In this document: in pieces, positions 7,876 through 17,360 of the stretch
Layout of the letters: each line of letters starts with the position of its first letter
Position numbering within the stretch: the first letter of the stretch is position 1
NCBI GenBank assembly: GCA_020860565.1
Contig: JAJBUA010000081.1
Span: forward strand, 1-35,559
DNA: 35,559 nucleotides
Direction of reading: 5' to 3'
DNA from: Clostridiales bacterium
GTDB lineage: Bacteria > Bacillota > Clostridia > Lachnospirales > Lachnospiraceae
Program-made: the position numbers and the translations under genes
The notes under the pieces: generated by a model
What the model was told of the DNA's origin: nothing
The model's database searches: none
The model's input: only the letters and a program-made list of their open reading frames with translations

Positions 7876-9819
7876 TTATGCCGGTTTTGGCTCATTCTTT
7901 GCCGCGTTTCCGGTATAAAGCTGATAATACCTTCCTTCTTTTTCCAGAAGCTCTTCATGATTGCCGCGCTCGATGATCTGTCCCTGTTCCAGGACGATAA
8001 TGCAGTCGGAGTTGCGGATCGTGGAGAGTCTGTGTGCGATCACGAACGTAGTTCTCCCCTTCATCAGTCCATCCATGCCCTTCTGCACCAGAGTCTCTGT
8101 ACGTGTATCAATCGAACTGGTCGCTTCATCCAGAATCAGAACCGGCGGATCCGCTACTGCCGCACGCGCAATCGCGATCAGCTGCCGCTGTCCCTGTGAC
8201 AGGTTCGCCCCGTCTCCTTTCAGCACCGTATCATATCCATGAGGCAGACGTGTGATAAATCCATCTGCGTTCGCCAGTTTGGCCGCTGCGATACATTCCC
8301 CATCCGTCGCATCCAGACGGCCGTACCGGATATTATCCATCACCGTTCCGGTGAAAAGATGGGTATCCTGAAGCACGATTCCCAGACTTCTGCGCAGATC
8401 CGCTTTCTTGATCTTATTAATATTGATCCCATCATAACGGATTTTTCCGTCCGCTATATCATAAAAACGGTTAATCAGATTGGTAATCGTCGTCTTACCT
8501 GCTCCGGTCGAACCGACAAAGGCAATCTTCTCCCCCGGCCGGCCGAAGAGCGTGACATCATGCAGCACAATCTTTTTTCCATCATAGCTGAAATCTACAT
8601 GGTCAAACTGAATATTTCCGCGCACCAGCTCATAAGTCAGCGTACCGTCATGATGCGGATGTTTCCACGCCCAGATACCGGTCCGTTCCTTCACTTCCGT
8701 GATCTTCTGGTCTGCGTCTATTTTTGCGTTTACCAGCGTCACATAACCGTCGTCCACTTCCGGTTCCTCATCCAGAAGATCAAAAATGCGCTTCGCGCCG
8801 GCCAGAGCCATGACGACACTGTTTGCCTGCATGGAAATCTGGTTGATCGGCATATTAAAGCTCTTGCTTAACGCAAGGAAAGAAACCAGCGTCCCTACTG
8901 TGACGCCGCCGATTCCATTGACCGCCATCACCGCGCCGATCATCGCACAAAGCGCGTAGCTCAAATTACCGAGCTGCGCATTGGCCGGCATCATCATATT
9001 GGCATATTTATTCGCGGTATCCGCACTTTCCCGCAGCTTTTCGTTTAACACACGGAAATCATCGCGAACCTTGCTCTCATGAGTGAAAACCTTGACCACC
9101 TTTTGTCCGTTAATCATTTCCTCAATATATCCGTTCACCCGGCCCAGGTTCTGCTGCTGAGCTATAAAATGCCTCCCGGAAAGTCCGGCCAGATTTCTCG
9201 CATTTAACAGCATAATAAAAACCATAAACATGGTAAATGCCGTCAGCGGAATACTCAGCACGCACATGCTGACGAATACACTGACAATCGTGATCATACT
9301 GTTGACCAGCTGGGGAATCGACTGGCTGATCATCTGCCGCAGGGTATCAACGTCGTTGGTATAGATCGACATGATATCCCCATGCGGATGCGTGTCAAAA
9401 TATCTGATCGGCAGACTTTCCATATGATGAAAAATCCGGTTTCTTAAGTTGCGCAGCGACCCCTGTGTAACCGTCGCCATAATCCGGAAATATCCCCAGA
9501 CGCTGAAAATCCCGACCGCATAGATCCCGGCCAGCGTACAGAGTGCGCGAAACAGCGGACCATAATCAGCAGTCTCCTGTTTCAGCAGCGGCGTAATATA
9601 GCCGTCAATCAATATCCGCAGAAACATACTCGAAACAACCGTCGTCAGGGCTCCGACCGCGATCCCGATCAATACAAAGATACAGTGAATCCAGTAGTCA
9701 TGCAAAATTTCTGAAAGGATTCTCTTTAAAAGTCTTCCCGGATGATCGACAGAAGCTTTTACGCCGATTGGCGCGCCGCCGCGAGGTCCGCGAACTTCCT
9801 TGACTCTCTCCTCTGCCAT
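7876..9819 (-). CDS. ABC exporter half-transporter, catalytically competent subunit (BmrD/YheH-like)
   Basis: A transmembrane domain (about 35-330) is fused to a nucleotide-binding domain. The NBD has Walker A GSTGAGKTT, a non-canonical signature LSQGQ, Walker B LILDEATSS with the catalytic Glu, and the switch His in VIAHRLST. This pattern matches the partner that supplies the working Walker site in heterodimeric exporters such as BmrCD and TM287/288. A roughly 50-residue insertion rich in charged residues precedes the NBD. The start is ATG at 9819, overlapping the upstream gene's TGA in TGATG behind GGGAGGTG; a GTG at 9822 is the alternative. Substrate unknown; multidrug or lipid export is inferred. 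Confidence 0.93.
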   Translation of the reverse strand: MAEERVKEVRGPRGGAPIGVKASVDHPGRLLKRILSEILHDYWIHCIFVLIGIAVGALTTVVSSMFLRILIDGYITPLLKQETADYGPLFRALCTLAGIYAVGIFSVWGYFRIMATVTQGSLRNLRNRIFHHMESLPIRYFDTHPHGDIMSIYTNDVDTLRQMISQSIPQLVNSMITIVSVFVSMCVLSIPLTAFTMFMVFIMLLNARNLAGLSGRHFIAQQQNLGRVNGYIEEMINGQKVVKVFTHESKVRDDFRVLNEKLRESADTANKYANMMMPANAQLGNLSYALCAMIGAVMAVNGIGGVTVGTLVSFLALSKSFNMPINQISMQANSVVMALAGAKRIFDLLDEEPEVDDGYVTLVNAKIDADQKITEVKERTGIWAWKHPHHDGTLTYELVRGNIQFDHVDFSYDGKKIVLHDVTLFGRPGEKIAFVGSTGAGKTTITNLINRFYDIADGKIRYDGININKIKKADLRRSLGIVLQDTHLFTGTVMDNIRYGRLDATDGECIAAAKLANADGFITRLPHGYDTVLKGDGANLSQGQRQLIAIARAAVADPPVLILDEATSSIDTRTETLVQKGMDGLMKGRTTFVIAHRLSTIRNSDCIIVLEQGQIIERGNHEELLEKEGRYYQLYTGNAAKNEPKPA

Positions 9820-11579
9820 CACGCATCACCTCCCTGTCTGTCAAAATCGCCTCCGGCTTCCATCTGACCATAATAAACCTCCTGATAGATCTGGTTCGAT
9901 GCCAGCAACTCTTCATGCGTACCGATCCCATTGATCTGCCCTTCGTCCAGCACAACAATCCGGTCCGCATCCTGTACAGACGCAATTCGCTGGGCGATAA
10001 TCAGCTTGGTTGTCCCCGGGATCTCTTCCCGGAACGCCCTGCGGATCTTAGCGTCCGTCGCCGTATCCACCGCACTGGTCGAATCATCGAGGATCAGAAT
10101 CTTCGGTTTCTTAAGCAGCGCTCTGGCAATACACAACCGCTGCTTCTGTCCGCCTGAGACATTGGAACCGCCCTGCTCGATATAGGTATTATAACCATCC
10201 GGGAAGCGGGAAATAAACTCATCTGCGCATGCCAGTTCACACGCATGCCTGCATTCCTCATCCGTCGCCTGCAGGTCGCCCCAGCGCAGATTGTCATAAA
10301 TCGTGCCGGAGAAAAGGACATTTTTCTGCAGCACCATGGATACCTGATTGCGCAGGGCCGGCATATCGTACTCTCGTACGTCCAGTCCGCCGACCTTCAG
10401 AGTACCGGAAGATACATCATAAAGTCTGGGAATCAGCTGCACCAGGCTTGACTTTGAACTTCCGGTTCCGCCGATAATGCCGATCGTCTCCCCTGCTTTG
10501 ATGTGCAGATTAATATCTTTCAGAACAGGTGCTCCCTTACCATAGAGATAGTGAAAGTTCACATGTTCAAAATCAATGCTCCCATCCGGAACCACCTTGA
10601 CCGGTTCCTTCGCCCAGACCAGATCACTGTGTTCATTGATAACCTCGCTGATACGCCGTGCAGAAGCTGAACTCATCGTCATCATGACAAACACCATCGA
10701 GAGCATCATCAGGCCCATCAGGATGTTCATCACATAGCTGAAAAGACTTGTCAGCTCACCGGTGGTCAGATCACCGCTCACAATCATATGGGCGCCCATC
10801 CAGCTCAGTGCGAGATTGCACCCATAGACCGCCATAAACATGGCCGGGCTGTTAAAGCTCAGCCTTTCTTCCGCCTTGACAAACAGACCATACAAACGGT
10901 TGGATTCCGATGAATATTTATCATCCTCATAAGGCTCCCGCACAAAGCTCTTAACCACGCGGATTGCAGAGACATTTTCCTGTACTGACGCATTTAACGC
11001 ATCATACTGATCAAACACGCGGTTAAAGACAGGAAGCGTCCCGGACATGATCAGGGCCAACACACAGAAAAGGAAGATAATCGCAACGAGGAAAATCATC
11101 GACATCCGGCGGCTGATTGTCAACGCGAGGAAAAACGCACAGATCATCGACACCGGCGCCCGCGCACACATACGGATCAACATCTGAAACGCATTCTGCA
11201 GATTCGTCACATCCGTCGTCAGTCTCGTCACGAGACCGGCCGTACTGTACTTGTCAATATTGGAAAACGAATAGGTCTGAATATTCGAAAACATCGCATC
11301 CCGCAGATTGCAGGCAAAACCCGAAGACGCCCGTGCGGAGAAACGACCGGCGACCACGCCGCAGGTCAGCGCACAGCCTGCAATAAAAACGATGATCAGA
11401 CCATATTTGATAATCTGTCCCATATTCCCCGGCTCGATTCCCTTATCAATCACACTCGCCATAAAAAAAGGAATCAACGTCTCACAAATACCCTCCAGCA
11501 CAGATAAAACCGGCGATACCAGCGCGTCTTTTTTATACTGTTTTAACTGTGCCCCAAGGGTTTTTAAAATCGTTAACAT
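9819..11579 (-). CDS. ABC exporter half-transporter, degenerate-site subunit (BmrC/YheI-like)
   Basis: 586 residues: six predicted membrane helices (about 20-310), then an NBD. Walker A is GGTGSSKSS (370-378) and the signature VSGGQ (474-478) is near-canonical. The Walker B glutamate is replaced by Asp499 (LILDDS), and the switch His is replaced by Gln530 (IIAQRIAS). Both changes mark the non-hydrolysing site of heterodimeric exporters, and they pair with the LSQGQ signature of the next gene. The two genes overlap by one base and surely form one complex in the membrane. The preceding gene is a HAD phosphatase 24 bases away. Confidence 0.93.
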   Translation of the reverse strand: MLTILKTLGAQLKQYKKDALVSPVLSVLEGICETLIPFFMASVIDKGIEPGNMGQIIKYGLIIVFIAGCALTCGVVAGRFSARASSGFACNLRDAMFSNIQTYSFSNIDKYSTAGLVTRLTTDVTNLQNAFQMLIRMCARAPVSMICAFFLALTISRRMSMIFLVAIIFLFCVLALIMSGTLPVFNRVFDQYDALNASVQENVSAIRVVKSFVREPYEDDKYSSESNRLYGLFVKAEERLSFNSPAMFMAVYGCNLALSWMGAHMIVSGDLTTGELTSLFSYVMNILMGLMMLSMVFVMMTMSSASARRISEVINEHSDLVWAKEPVKVVPDGSIDFEHVNFHYLYGKGAPVLKDINLHIKAGETIGIIGGTGSSKSSLVQLIPRLYDVSSGTLKVGGLDVREYDMPALRNQVSMVLQKNVLFSGTIYDNLRWGDLQATDEECRHACELACADEFISRFPDGYNTYIEQGGSNVSGGQKQRLCIARALLKKPKILILDDSTSAVDTATDAKIRRAFREEIPGTTKLIIAQRIASVQDADRIVVLDEGQINGIGTHEELLASNQIYQEVYYGQMEAGGDFDRQGGDA

Positions 11580-11603
11580 GGCAACCCTTTTACCTCCTTG
11601 CTG

Positions 11604-12413
11604 CTATTTCATATCGGTTCCAAACGTCCTGAGTATTTTCATGACACCGTCCTCATCATTGGAGTCCGCGATGTATTTTGCGGCCGCCTTCAGATCCGGA
11701 TGTCCGTTTGCCATACAATAACTCTCGCCGCTGTTTAAAAGCAGCGTCATATCATTCAGATAATCCCCAAAGGCCATACACTCATCTTTGCTGATCCCAT
11801 AGCTTTGCTGAATGGCCTTTAACGCCATACCTTTACTGGTTTCGCGGTTTGCTACATCGATCCAGTCTGCGCCGGAAAGCACTGCCTTTGCCCTCTTTCC
11901 CTCATCGGCAAACAGGGAAAATTTTCCTTCTGCGTCATGTCCCTTAAAATAAAGCGCGATTTTTACAATCCGATCCTGCTTTGCACAAGCCTCCAGATCA
12001 TCGACAATCGCCCTTCTCTCATAATAAATATCAATCTCTCTCAGCACATCCGCCGGGACCTCGCGCACATAAGCCGATTTTGCTCCGCACAGTACCGGAA
12101 CAACCTCCGGTCTTTGCTCTGCCAGTCTGAGACACTTCCTGATATCATCAAATGCCATCTCATCGCAGTAGATCATCTCATCGTGCGCAAAAACAAGTCC
12201 GCCGTTTTCCGCAATAAAAGTCAGATGATCGCGAATCTCATCAAAATCACGCAAAAGAGCGGCATACTGCCTGCCGCTCGCGATCACCGTCCGAATACCG
12301 GGATGTGCAAGCACCCAGGGAATAAAATCCTCCGGCTTTCTCTTATAGCTGTCCAGCAGCGTGCCGTCCATATCCAGTGCTACTAATCGTATTTTTGAAT
12401 TTTCTGATTTCAT
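11604..12413 (-). CDS. Cof-type HAD-IIB family phosphatase
   Basis: 269 residues, normal for the family. Motif I is DMDGTLLDS (14-22), with the nucleophile Asp14 and acid/base Asp16. Motif II is VIASGRQ. A Lys in the SKGMALKAIQ region and the final FGDYLNDMTLL metal-binding motif complete the active site. The cap region in the middle is the IIB type seen in YidA/Cof sugar- or cofactor-phosphate phosphatases. The real substrate cannot be read from sequence. It sits 12 bases after the upstream gene and 24 before the ABC pair. Confidence 0.9.
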   Translation of the reverse strand: MKSENSKIRLVALDMDGTLLDSYKRKPEDFIPWVLAHPGIRTVIASGRQYAALLRDFDEIRDHLTFIAENGGLVFAHDEMIYCDEMAFDDIRKCLRLAEQRPEVVPVLCGAKSAYVREVPADVLREIDIYYERRAIVDDLEACAKQDRIVKIALYFKGHDAEGKFSLFADEGKRAKAVLSGADWIDVANRETSKGMALKAIQQSYGISKDECMAFGDYLNDMTLLLNSGESYCMANGHPDLKAAAKYIADSNDEDGVMKILRTFGTDMK

Positions 12414-12425
12414 CTCTCATCCTCG

Positions 12426-13049
12426 CTATGGATTTCCCGCAGATTCCGCCAGCCGATAGAGGATCAGACCTCCCCTGCGCTGATAACCGGTATCCCACAG
12501 TTCATCCATATCCAGCCATTCATACTCTCCGTACGTAACTGCCTTTACCATCAGCCTCCCGCCGGTCCTCTCATAACCATTCAGGAGAAACCAGTGCCAC
12601 TCATACTCCTTGATCGCCGGCCTTACATGATTTAAGATCAGACACGGGACCGGCAGCCCCGCGTCAATCTGAACTGTCAGCGACTCCTTTGCCACAGCTA
12701 CCGGTTGGCTCCCTTCCAGAGCCTCCATACGGACATCACATATCCCGCAGTCACTCAGGTAGCTGCCGAAACCCGTGATATAAAGATCCAACCGATCCAC
12801 ACCGCCCGCACGAGGTCTCAGATAAGGCTTCATTCTCTCAGCAAACCGGATATAATCTTCTTTTGTAATCTTACCCGCATCATACGGATAAAGTGCCGGA
12901 TACCCCAGATTGCGGGCCAGACAGATACTGCTGTCACAGGCTGTGGCGGCCGCACAGCCGCCAATTTTCATCCAGTAATCGGTAAACCAGTCCTGACATC
13001 CTCCGTAGGAGGAGCCGATTTCAAAATATGGTAGTTCTTTTCGCATCAT
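12426..13049 (-). CDS. Uncharacterised protein, putative C39-like cysteine peptidase fold
   Basis: 207 residues, no signal peptide or membrane segment, so cytosolic. I do not recognise a named family. Several features resemble papain/C39-like peptidases. These are Gln19 (GGCQDW) about 13 residues before GGCAAATACD, where Cys32 (or Cys38) could be the nucleophile, and a late HWFLLNGY (His152, Asn157) like the HFVVVTGY histidine strand, then a short beta/loop ending in EWLDMDELWD. The usual Asp of the DP motif is not obvious. Nine cysteines or so are spread through the chain. It lies between transketolase and a HAD phosphatase in a tight run. Function unknown; peptidase or amidase activity is an inference. 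Confidence 0.75.
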   Translation of the reverse strand: MMRKELPYFEIGSSYGGCQDWFTDYWMKIGGCAAATACDSSICLARNLGYPALYPYDAGKITKEDYIRFAERMKPYLRPRAGGVDRLDLYITGFGSYLSDCGICDVRMEALEGSQPVAVAKESLTVQIDAGLPVPCLILNHVRPAIKEYEWHWFLLNGYERTGGRLMVKAVTYGEYEWLDMDELWDTGYQRRGGLILYRLAESAGNP

Positions 13050-13091
13050 TCTCTCCCATGACAGGATTTTCTCTGTTATATCTCTGCCTGA

Positions 13092-15080
13092 TCAGAGAGT
13101 TTCATATACCTCAACGATATGGCCCGCTGTAAATCCAAACTCACGGAACAGTCGATCAGACGGCGCGCTTGCACCAAAGCTTCTCATAATCACCTCAGCG
13201 CCGTCAAGACCGGTATATCTCGCCATACCGAAACCGGCGGACGCCTCGATCCCCACGCGTCTGCGGACGCTCTTCGGAAGAATCGATTCCCGGTACTCCT
13301 CGCTCTGCTCCTCAAAGACATCCATGCTGACCATACTTACTACCCGCACATCCTGCCCCTTCAAAGCCAGCATTTCAGCCGCTTCCATTGCCAGATGTGT
13401 CTCAGAACCGCTGGCGATCAGGATACCGTCCGGCTTCTCCCTGACAGAATCTCTCAGAATATACGCGCCTTTCAGCGTCTTCCTGCCGTCCCCGCCAACC
13501 TGCGGCACACTCTGTCTCGTCAAAATAATCGCCGTCGGAGTATCTTTCGATGTCAGCGCGCTGTACCAGGCTCCGATTGTCTCATTGGCGTCTGCCGGAC
13601 GGAACACATGGAAATTCGGAATAGAGCGGAACATCGTAAGCTGTTCGATCGGTTCATGCGTCGGTCCGTCTTCCCCTACGCCGATTGAGTCATGAGAGAA
13701 CACAAAAATAGTCGGAATCTTCATAATCGCGGACAGTCTGGCCATCGGCTTGGTATAATCACTGAAGATAAAAAAGGTCGCACAATACGGACGCAGACCG
13801 CCATGCAGCAGCATCCCGTTTGTCTCAGCCGTCATCGCCATCTCGCGGACACCGAAATGGATATTTCTCCCGGCATAGCTTCCCGGATAAAAATATGCCT
13901 CGTGATCCATAACCGTTTTATTGGACGGTCCCAGATCCGCCGATCCGCCGATCAGATTCGGCATCACGTCCTTGATCCGGTTAATCACCTTACCGGAAAC
14001 ATTTCTCGTCGCCACAGCCGCGGTATCTTCCCATTTCCAGAAATCCTCCGAATCCAGATAATCCATCGGCACATCACCAAAATACTGATCCCAAAGAGCT
14101 TTCTTCTGCGGGAATTTCTCACAGTATTCCGCAAACATCTGTTTCCAGTCATCTTCGGCGCTGACAAGACCCGCAGCCAGTTCTCTGCAGTGATCATAGA
14201 CCTCCTGAGGAACATAAAAGTCCCGGTCTGACGGCCAGCCCAGAGTTTCCTTGAGTGCAGCGACATTTTCCGCGCCGAGCGGCTCTCCGTGTGAACTCGC
14301 CTTGCCCTGCTTCGCCGGACAGCCATAACCGATCTGTGTTCTTACCGTAATAAAGGAAGGTCTCTCTTTATCGGCCTTTGCCTCTTCAATCGCCCTGCCG
14401 ATCGCCTCCATATCGGTTCCGTCCTCCACCAGAAGCGTCTGGAAACCAAACGCCTCCATGCGCTTTGCGACATCCTCGGTAAAGGTAGCGTCGGTATCTC
14501 CTTCGATCGAAATCTGATTGGAGTCATAAAATACGATGAGTTTTGACAGCTTCATCGTACCGGCAAAGGAAAGTGTCTCCGACGTCATTCCCTCCATCAT
14601 GCAGCCATCTCCGCCGATCGTATAGGTATAATGATCCACAACCGGATATCCCTCTTCATTAAAAACAGCCGCCAGATGCTCTTCCGCCATCGCCATACCG
14701 ACTGCCATACCGATACCGGCTCCCAGCGGACCGGTCGTTGCCTCTACACCGCTCGTCCAGCCATACTCCGGATGACCCGGCGTCCGGGAACCCCACTGAC
14801 GAAAATTCCGGATATCCTCGATCGATAAATTTCCATATCCAAATAAGTGCAGTAACGAATACAAAAGCATCGATGCATGTCCCCCTGACAGGACAAATCG
14901 ATCCCTGTCCGGCCAGTCCGGATCCGCCGGATTGTGTTTCATATGACGCGCCCAAAGTTCAAATGCCATCGGAGCCGCTCCCAGCGGCATCCCCGGATGG
15001 CCGGATTTTGCTTTCTGAATCGCGTCCGCTGAAAGTACACGGATTGCATTTACGGTTGTTTCATCGATCGGTCTGATCAT
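13092..15080 (-). CDS. tkt: Transketolase
   Basis: Thiamine-diphosphate enzyme of the non-oxidative pentose phosphate pathway; cytosolic; 662 residues from the chosen start. Visible are the ThDP/metal motif GDGCMMEG, the substrate-binding SGHPGMPLGAAPMAFELW region in pieces near the N-terminus, and the Pyr-domain block IHFGVREMAMTAETNGM with its ThDP-activating Glu. THEPIEQL and the C-terminal domain are complete. The frame is open to 15116, but the ATG at 15080 (MIRPIDE) has the AGAGGAG ribosome site 9 bases away, and the upstream codons run towards the family B repeat, so 15080 is preferred. First gene of a probable operon running to 7876. Confidence 0.95.
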   Translation of the reverse strand: MIRPIDETTVNAIRVLSADAIQKAKSGHPGMPLGAAPMAFELWARHMKHNPADPDWPDRDRFVLSGGHASMLLYSLLHLFGYGNLSIEDIRNFRQWGSRTPGHPEYGWTSGVEATTGPLGAGIGMAVGMAMAEEHLAAVFNEEGYPVVDHYTYTIGGDGCMMEGMTSETLSFAGTMKLSKLIVFYDSNQISIEGDTDATFTEDVAKRMEAFGFQTLLVEDGTDMEAIGRAIEEAKADKERPSFITVRTQIGYGCPAKQGKASSHGEPLGAENVAALKETLGWPSDRDFYVPQEVYDHCRELAAGLVSAEDDWKQMFAEYCEKFPQKKALWDQYFGDVPMDYLDSEDFWKWEDTAAVATRNVSGKVINRIKDVMPNLIGGSADLGPSNKTVMDHEAYFYPGSYAGRNIHFGVREMAMTAETNGMLLHGGLRPYCATFFIFSDYTKPMARLSAIMKIPTIFVFSHDSIGVGEDGPTHEPIEQLTMFRSIPNFHVFRPADANETIGAWYSALTSKDTPTAIILTRQSVPQVGGDGRKTLKGAYILRDSVREKPDGILIASGSETHLAMEAAEMLALKGQDVRVVSMVSMDVFEEQSEEYRESILPKSVRRRVGIEASAGFGMARYTGLDGAEVIMRSFGASAPSDRLFREFGFTAGHIVEVYETL

Positions 15081-15116
15081 CTTTTTATTCTCCTCTGGAA
15101 TTTGTAATGGATTCAA

Positions 15117-15180
15117 TCGAATGCGCTGCAGCGCATTCGCGCGCAGGGCGCGAGCAGCGTCAGCTGCAAATTTCCATATT
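15117..15180. repeat. Structured intergenic repeat family B, copy 3 (upstream of transketolase)
   Basis: Read on the minus strand, GGAAATTTGCAGCTGACGCTGC matches in pieces the family B core GGAATTTTGCGGCTACGCCGC at 7733-7755. Adjacent hairpins are GCAGC/GCTGC, GCGCCCTGCGCGC and the perfect palindrome AATGCGCTGCAGCGCATT (about 15119-15136). It fills the gap between the rnpB terminator and the transketolase leader. Confidence 0.5.
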
Positions 15181-15192
15181 CGCCCGTGTGCA

Positions 15193-15231
15193 TATAGAAA
15201 ACGCCTTCTGCCATCATGCAGAAAGCGTTTT
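15193..15231 (-). terminator. Terminator of the RNase P RNA gene
   Basis: Minus strand: AAAACGCTTTCTGC and GCAGAAGGCGTTTT pair with one mismatch around a 6-base loop. The outer TTTT and the following CTATAT give a weak T-tract. It directly follows the 3' end of rnpB. Confidence 0.75.
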
Positions 15232-15232
15232 T

Positions 15233-15580
15233 ATCTGAGTAAAACGGTAAGCCGGGTTCTGTCGTGGATGGTCATCTGTCTAGTCCGGACGTCACCGTCC
15301 GGATCAAGCGACCTACCCGAAAGCAGACGGGCCGCCTTATGCTTTCTGTTTGGTCTTGCTTCGAATGGAGTTTACATGGCATCGCCTGTTACCAGACGAT
15401 CGGTAGTCTCTTACACTGCCTTTCCACCCTTACCGGCAAATGCCGGCGGTAATTTTCTGTTGCACTGGTCCTGGAGTCGCCTCCGCCAGACGTTATCTGG
15501 CATCCTGCCCTGTGAAGCCCGGACTTTCCTCTCCCGCGGCCTTTCGGCACCTGCGGCAGCGACCATCTGTTTTACTCAGT
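15233..15580 (-). ncRNA. rnpB: Bacterial RNase P RNA
   Basis: Catalytic RNA that matures tRNA 5' ends. Conserved pieces in order on the minus strand are GAGAGGAAAGTCCGGGCT (P4/CR-I region), ACAGGGCAGG, GGCGGAGGCGACTC, ACCAGTGCAACAGAAA, GGTAAGGGTGGAAAGGC, GTAAGAGACTACCG, CCATTCGAAGCAAGACC and ACAGAACCCGGCTTA (3' P4 partner). The ends CTGAGTAAAAC and GTTTTACTCAG pair as P1, fixing the boundaries to within a few bases. The roughly 348-base length and layout suggest the ancestral (A) type rather than the Bacillus B type. A consensus promoter (15587-15615) and a terminator flank it. Confidence 0.97.
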
Positions 15581-15586
15581 TTTTTC

Positions 15587-15615
15587 ATTTTAGCATCATT
15601 CAAATCGTCTGTCAA
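15587..15615 (-). promoter_or_regulatory. Sigma-A promoter of rnpB
   Basis: Minus strand TTGACA, 17-base spacer, TAAAAT. The predicted start near 15580 coincides with the 5' base of the P1 stem. The promoter sits in the 42 bases between the nucleoside kinase stop and rnpB. Confidence 0.85.
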
Positions 15616-15622
15616 TCTATCC

Positions 15623-17278
15623 TCAAACTTTAAAACAGCCGCCTCCGATAAATTCGCGCATCAGCGAATTACCAGGAATATTCTCACTGCTCACACCCAG
15701 AAAATAATCCAGAAACTTTAACAGGCGCTTCGCTTCCACATATTCATCACTGTCCGCCGGCACTGCGAAAAGCAGCGGATCCACATAGGGCTTCAGCACA
15801 GATAATTCATAAACCAGCGCTGAATTAAACATAATATCTGCATCCTCCTGATAAGGAAAGATATTTTCCTCCTCACCCCGTCTCACAGACGGCCACATAC
15901 GGATTGTATTCTGTGCGGAGGATCCCCGTACTCTGGCATCGCGCACAATCCTGCGCAGCAGGCGTCCGTCCGTCGTCGAGATCCGGTTATGCTCATCGAT
16001 GTTCAGCTGAGTCAGTGCACTGATATAAATCTTGAATTTTTTCTCCTTGGGGAGCGTATACGACAGCTCTTCATTCAGGCAGTGGATCCCTTCGATCACC
16101 AGAATATCTTCCGGCCCCAGTTTTAATGTATCTCCCTTATACTCCCGCAGGCCCGTAATAAAATTATAGGTTGGGAGTTCTACCGTCTCGCCCGCAATCA
16201 GCGCCTGCATATCGCGATTAAATAACTCCACATCAATCGCGCCCAGACATTCATAATTATAATTTCCGTCAGCATCCTTCGGAGTATTCTCCCGCTCAAC
16301 AAAATAATTATCAACGCTGATCGGATGCGGGGTCAGGCCGACAGCCCGCAGCTGGATACTGAGCCTGTGAGAAAACGTAGTCTTACCCGATGACGACGGT
16401 CCTGCAATCATCACAAGTTTTTTCTCCGGTTCCGCTGCAATCCTCTCTGCAATATCGCCAAGCTTTTTTTCCATCAGCGCTTCCTGAATCAGAATGATCT
16501 CATTCATACGTCCGGATACGATCACATCATTCAGCTCGCCGACATTGGCAACATTCAGCTTCCTGCCCCAGTCTTCGGATTCCCGCAGCGTTGCAAAAAG
16601 CTTCGGCCGCACTGCCGGTTTTGCCACAATCTCCGGCGAATCCGACGAAGGGAGCAAAAGCAGCAGCCCATCCTGATATCGCTTCAGATCAAAATAGCGG
16701 ATATAGCCGGTATTCTGCACCATATAGCCGTAGAAATAATTTTCAAAATTGCCGATGCTGTACAGATTCACTCTCGAACTGCGGCGGTAATGAAATACCC
16801 GTTCCTTCTCCAGCATCCCATGATTGTGAAAAATCTCCGCGGCTTCTGCCACACTCACGCTTCTCTTACGGATCGGAATCTCAAGTGAAGCATATTCCCT
16901 CATCTTATCCCGAACCGTATCAACCAGCTTTTCCGTCAGCGCAAAGTCACCGGACGCCTCGATGAAAAGCCCGTCCCCGTATGAAAAATCTACAGAAATC
17001 TTATGAATGTGTTCCGAACCAACGACCTCATAAAATGCCTTAAGCATCATGAAAAGAACGCTTCGCTGATAAGCCATCAGACCAGGACGGTCTTTCGCTG
17101 TCAGGAAGCGAACCTCAGTGCGATCCTGCACCTTCTTATGCAGTTCCTGTAATTTTCCGTTCACTCTCGCCAGGAGGATATCACAGGGAAATTCCGGCTG
17201 AAATTCCTCCGCAACTGTCTTCAATATGGTTCCCACCGGATATTCCCGGCTCTTTCCCATTACTGTAATTGATACCAA
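15623..17278 (-). CDS. Nucleoside (uridine-type) kinase with N-terminal TGS and ThrRS-like domains
   Basis: About 551 residues in three parts. First is a TGS-like domain (VSITVMGKSREYPVGTIL). Second is a segment similar to the threonyl-tRNA synthetase second additional domain (about 65-200, with a FHNHGMLEKERVFHYRR-like stretch). Third is a uridine kinase/PRK domain from about 280 with Walker A GPSSSGKTTF, ISVDNYFVER and VIEGIHCLN. This fusion is common in Clostridia; it phosphorylates nucleosides for salvage, and the TGS part may bind RNA or nucleotides. The start is uncertain: TTG at 17278 is 8 bases from AGGAAGG and fits relatives. A GTG at 17287 is in frame but overlaps that ribosome site. 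Last protein gene of the dgt-dnaG-rpoD cluster, just upstream of rnpB. Confidence 0.9.
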   Translation of the reverse strand: MVSITVMGKSREYPVGTILKTVAEEFQPEFPCDILLARVNGKLQELHKKVQDRTEVRFLTAKDRPGLMAYQRSVLFMMLKAFYEVVGSEHIHKISVDFSYGDGLFIEASGDFALTEKLVDTVRDKMREYASLEIPIRKRSVSVAEAAEIFHNHGMLEKERVFHYRRSSRVNLYSIGNFENYFYGYMVQNTGYIRYFDLKRYQDGLLLLLPSSDSPEIVAKPAVRPKLFATLRESEDWGRKLNVANVGELNDVIVSGRMNEIILIQEALMEKKLGDIAERIAAEPEKKLVMIAGPSSSGKTTFSHRLSIQLRAVGLTPHPISVDNYFVERENTPKDADGNYNYECLGAIDVELFNRDMQALIAGETVELPTYNFITGLREYKGDTLKLGPEDILVIEGIHCLNEELSYTLPKEKKFKIYISALTQLNIDEHNRISTTDGRLLRRIVRDARVRGSSAQNTIRMWPSVRRGEEENIFPYQEDADIMFNSALVYELSVLKPYVDPLLFAVPADSDEYVEAKRLLKFLDYFLGVSSENIPGNSLMREFIGGGCFKV

Positions 17279-17360
17279 AAGCAACACCTTCCTTTTTCAT
17301 GAATCCGGATTACCAGGTCTGTATCAGCGAACGCTCATCATCGATTCCGGATAACCCTGC

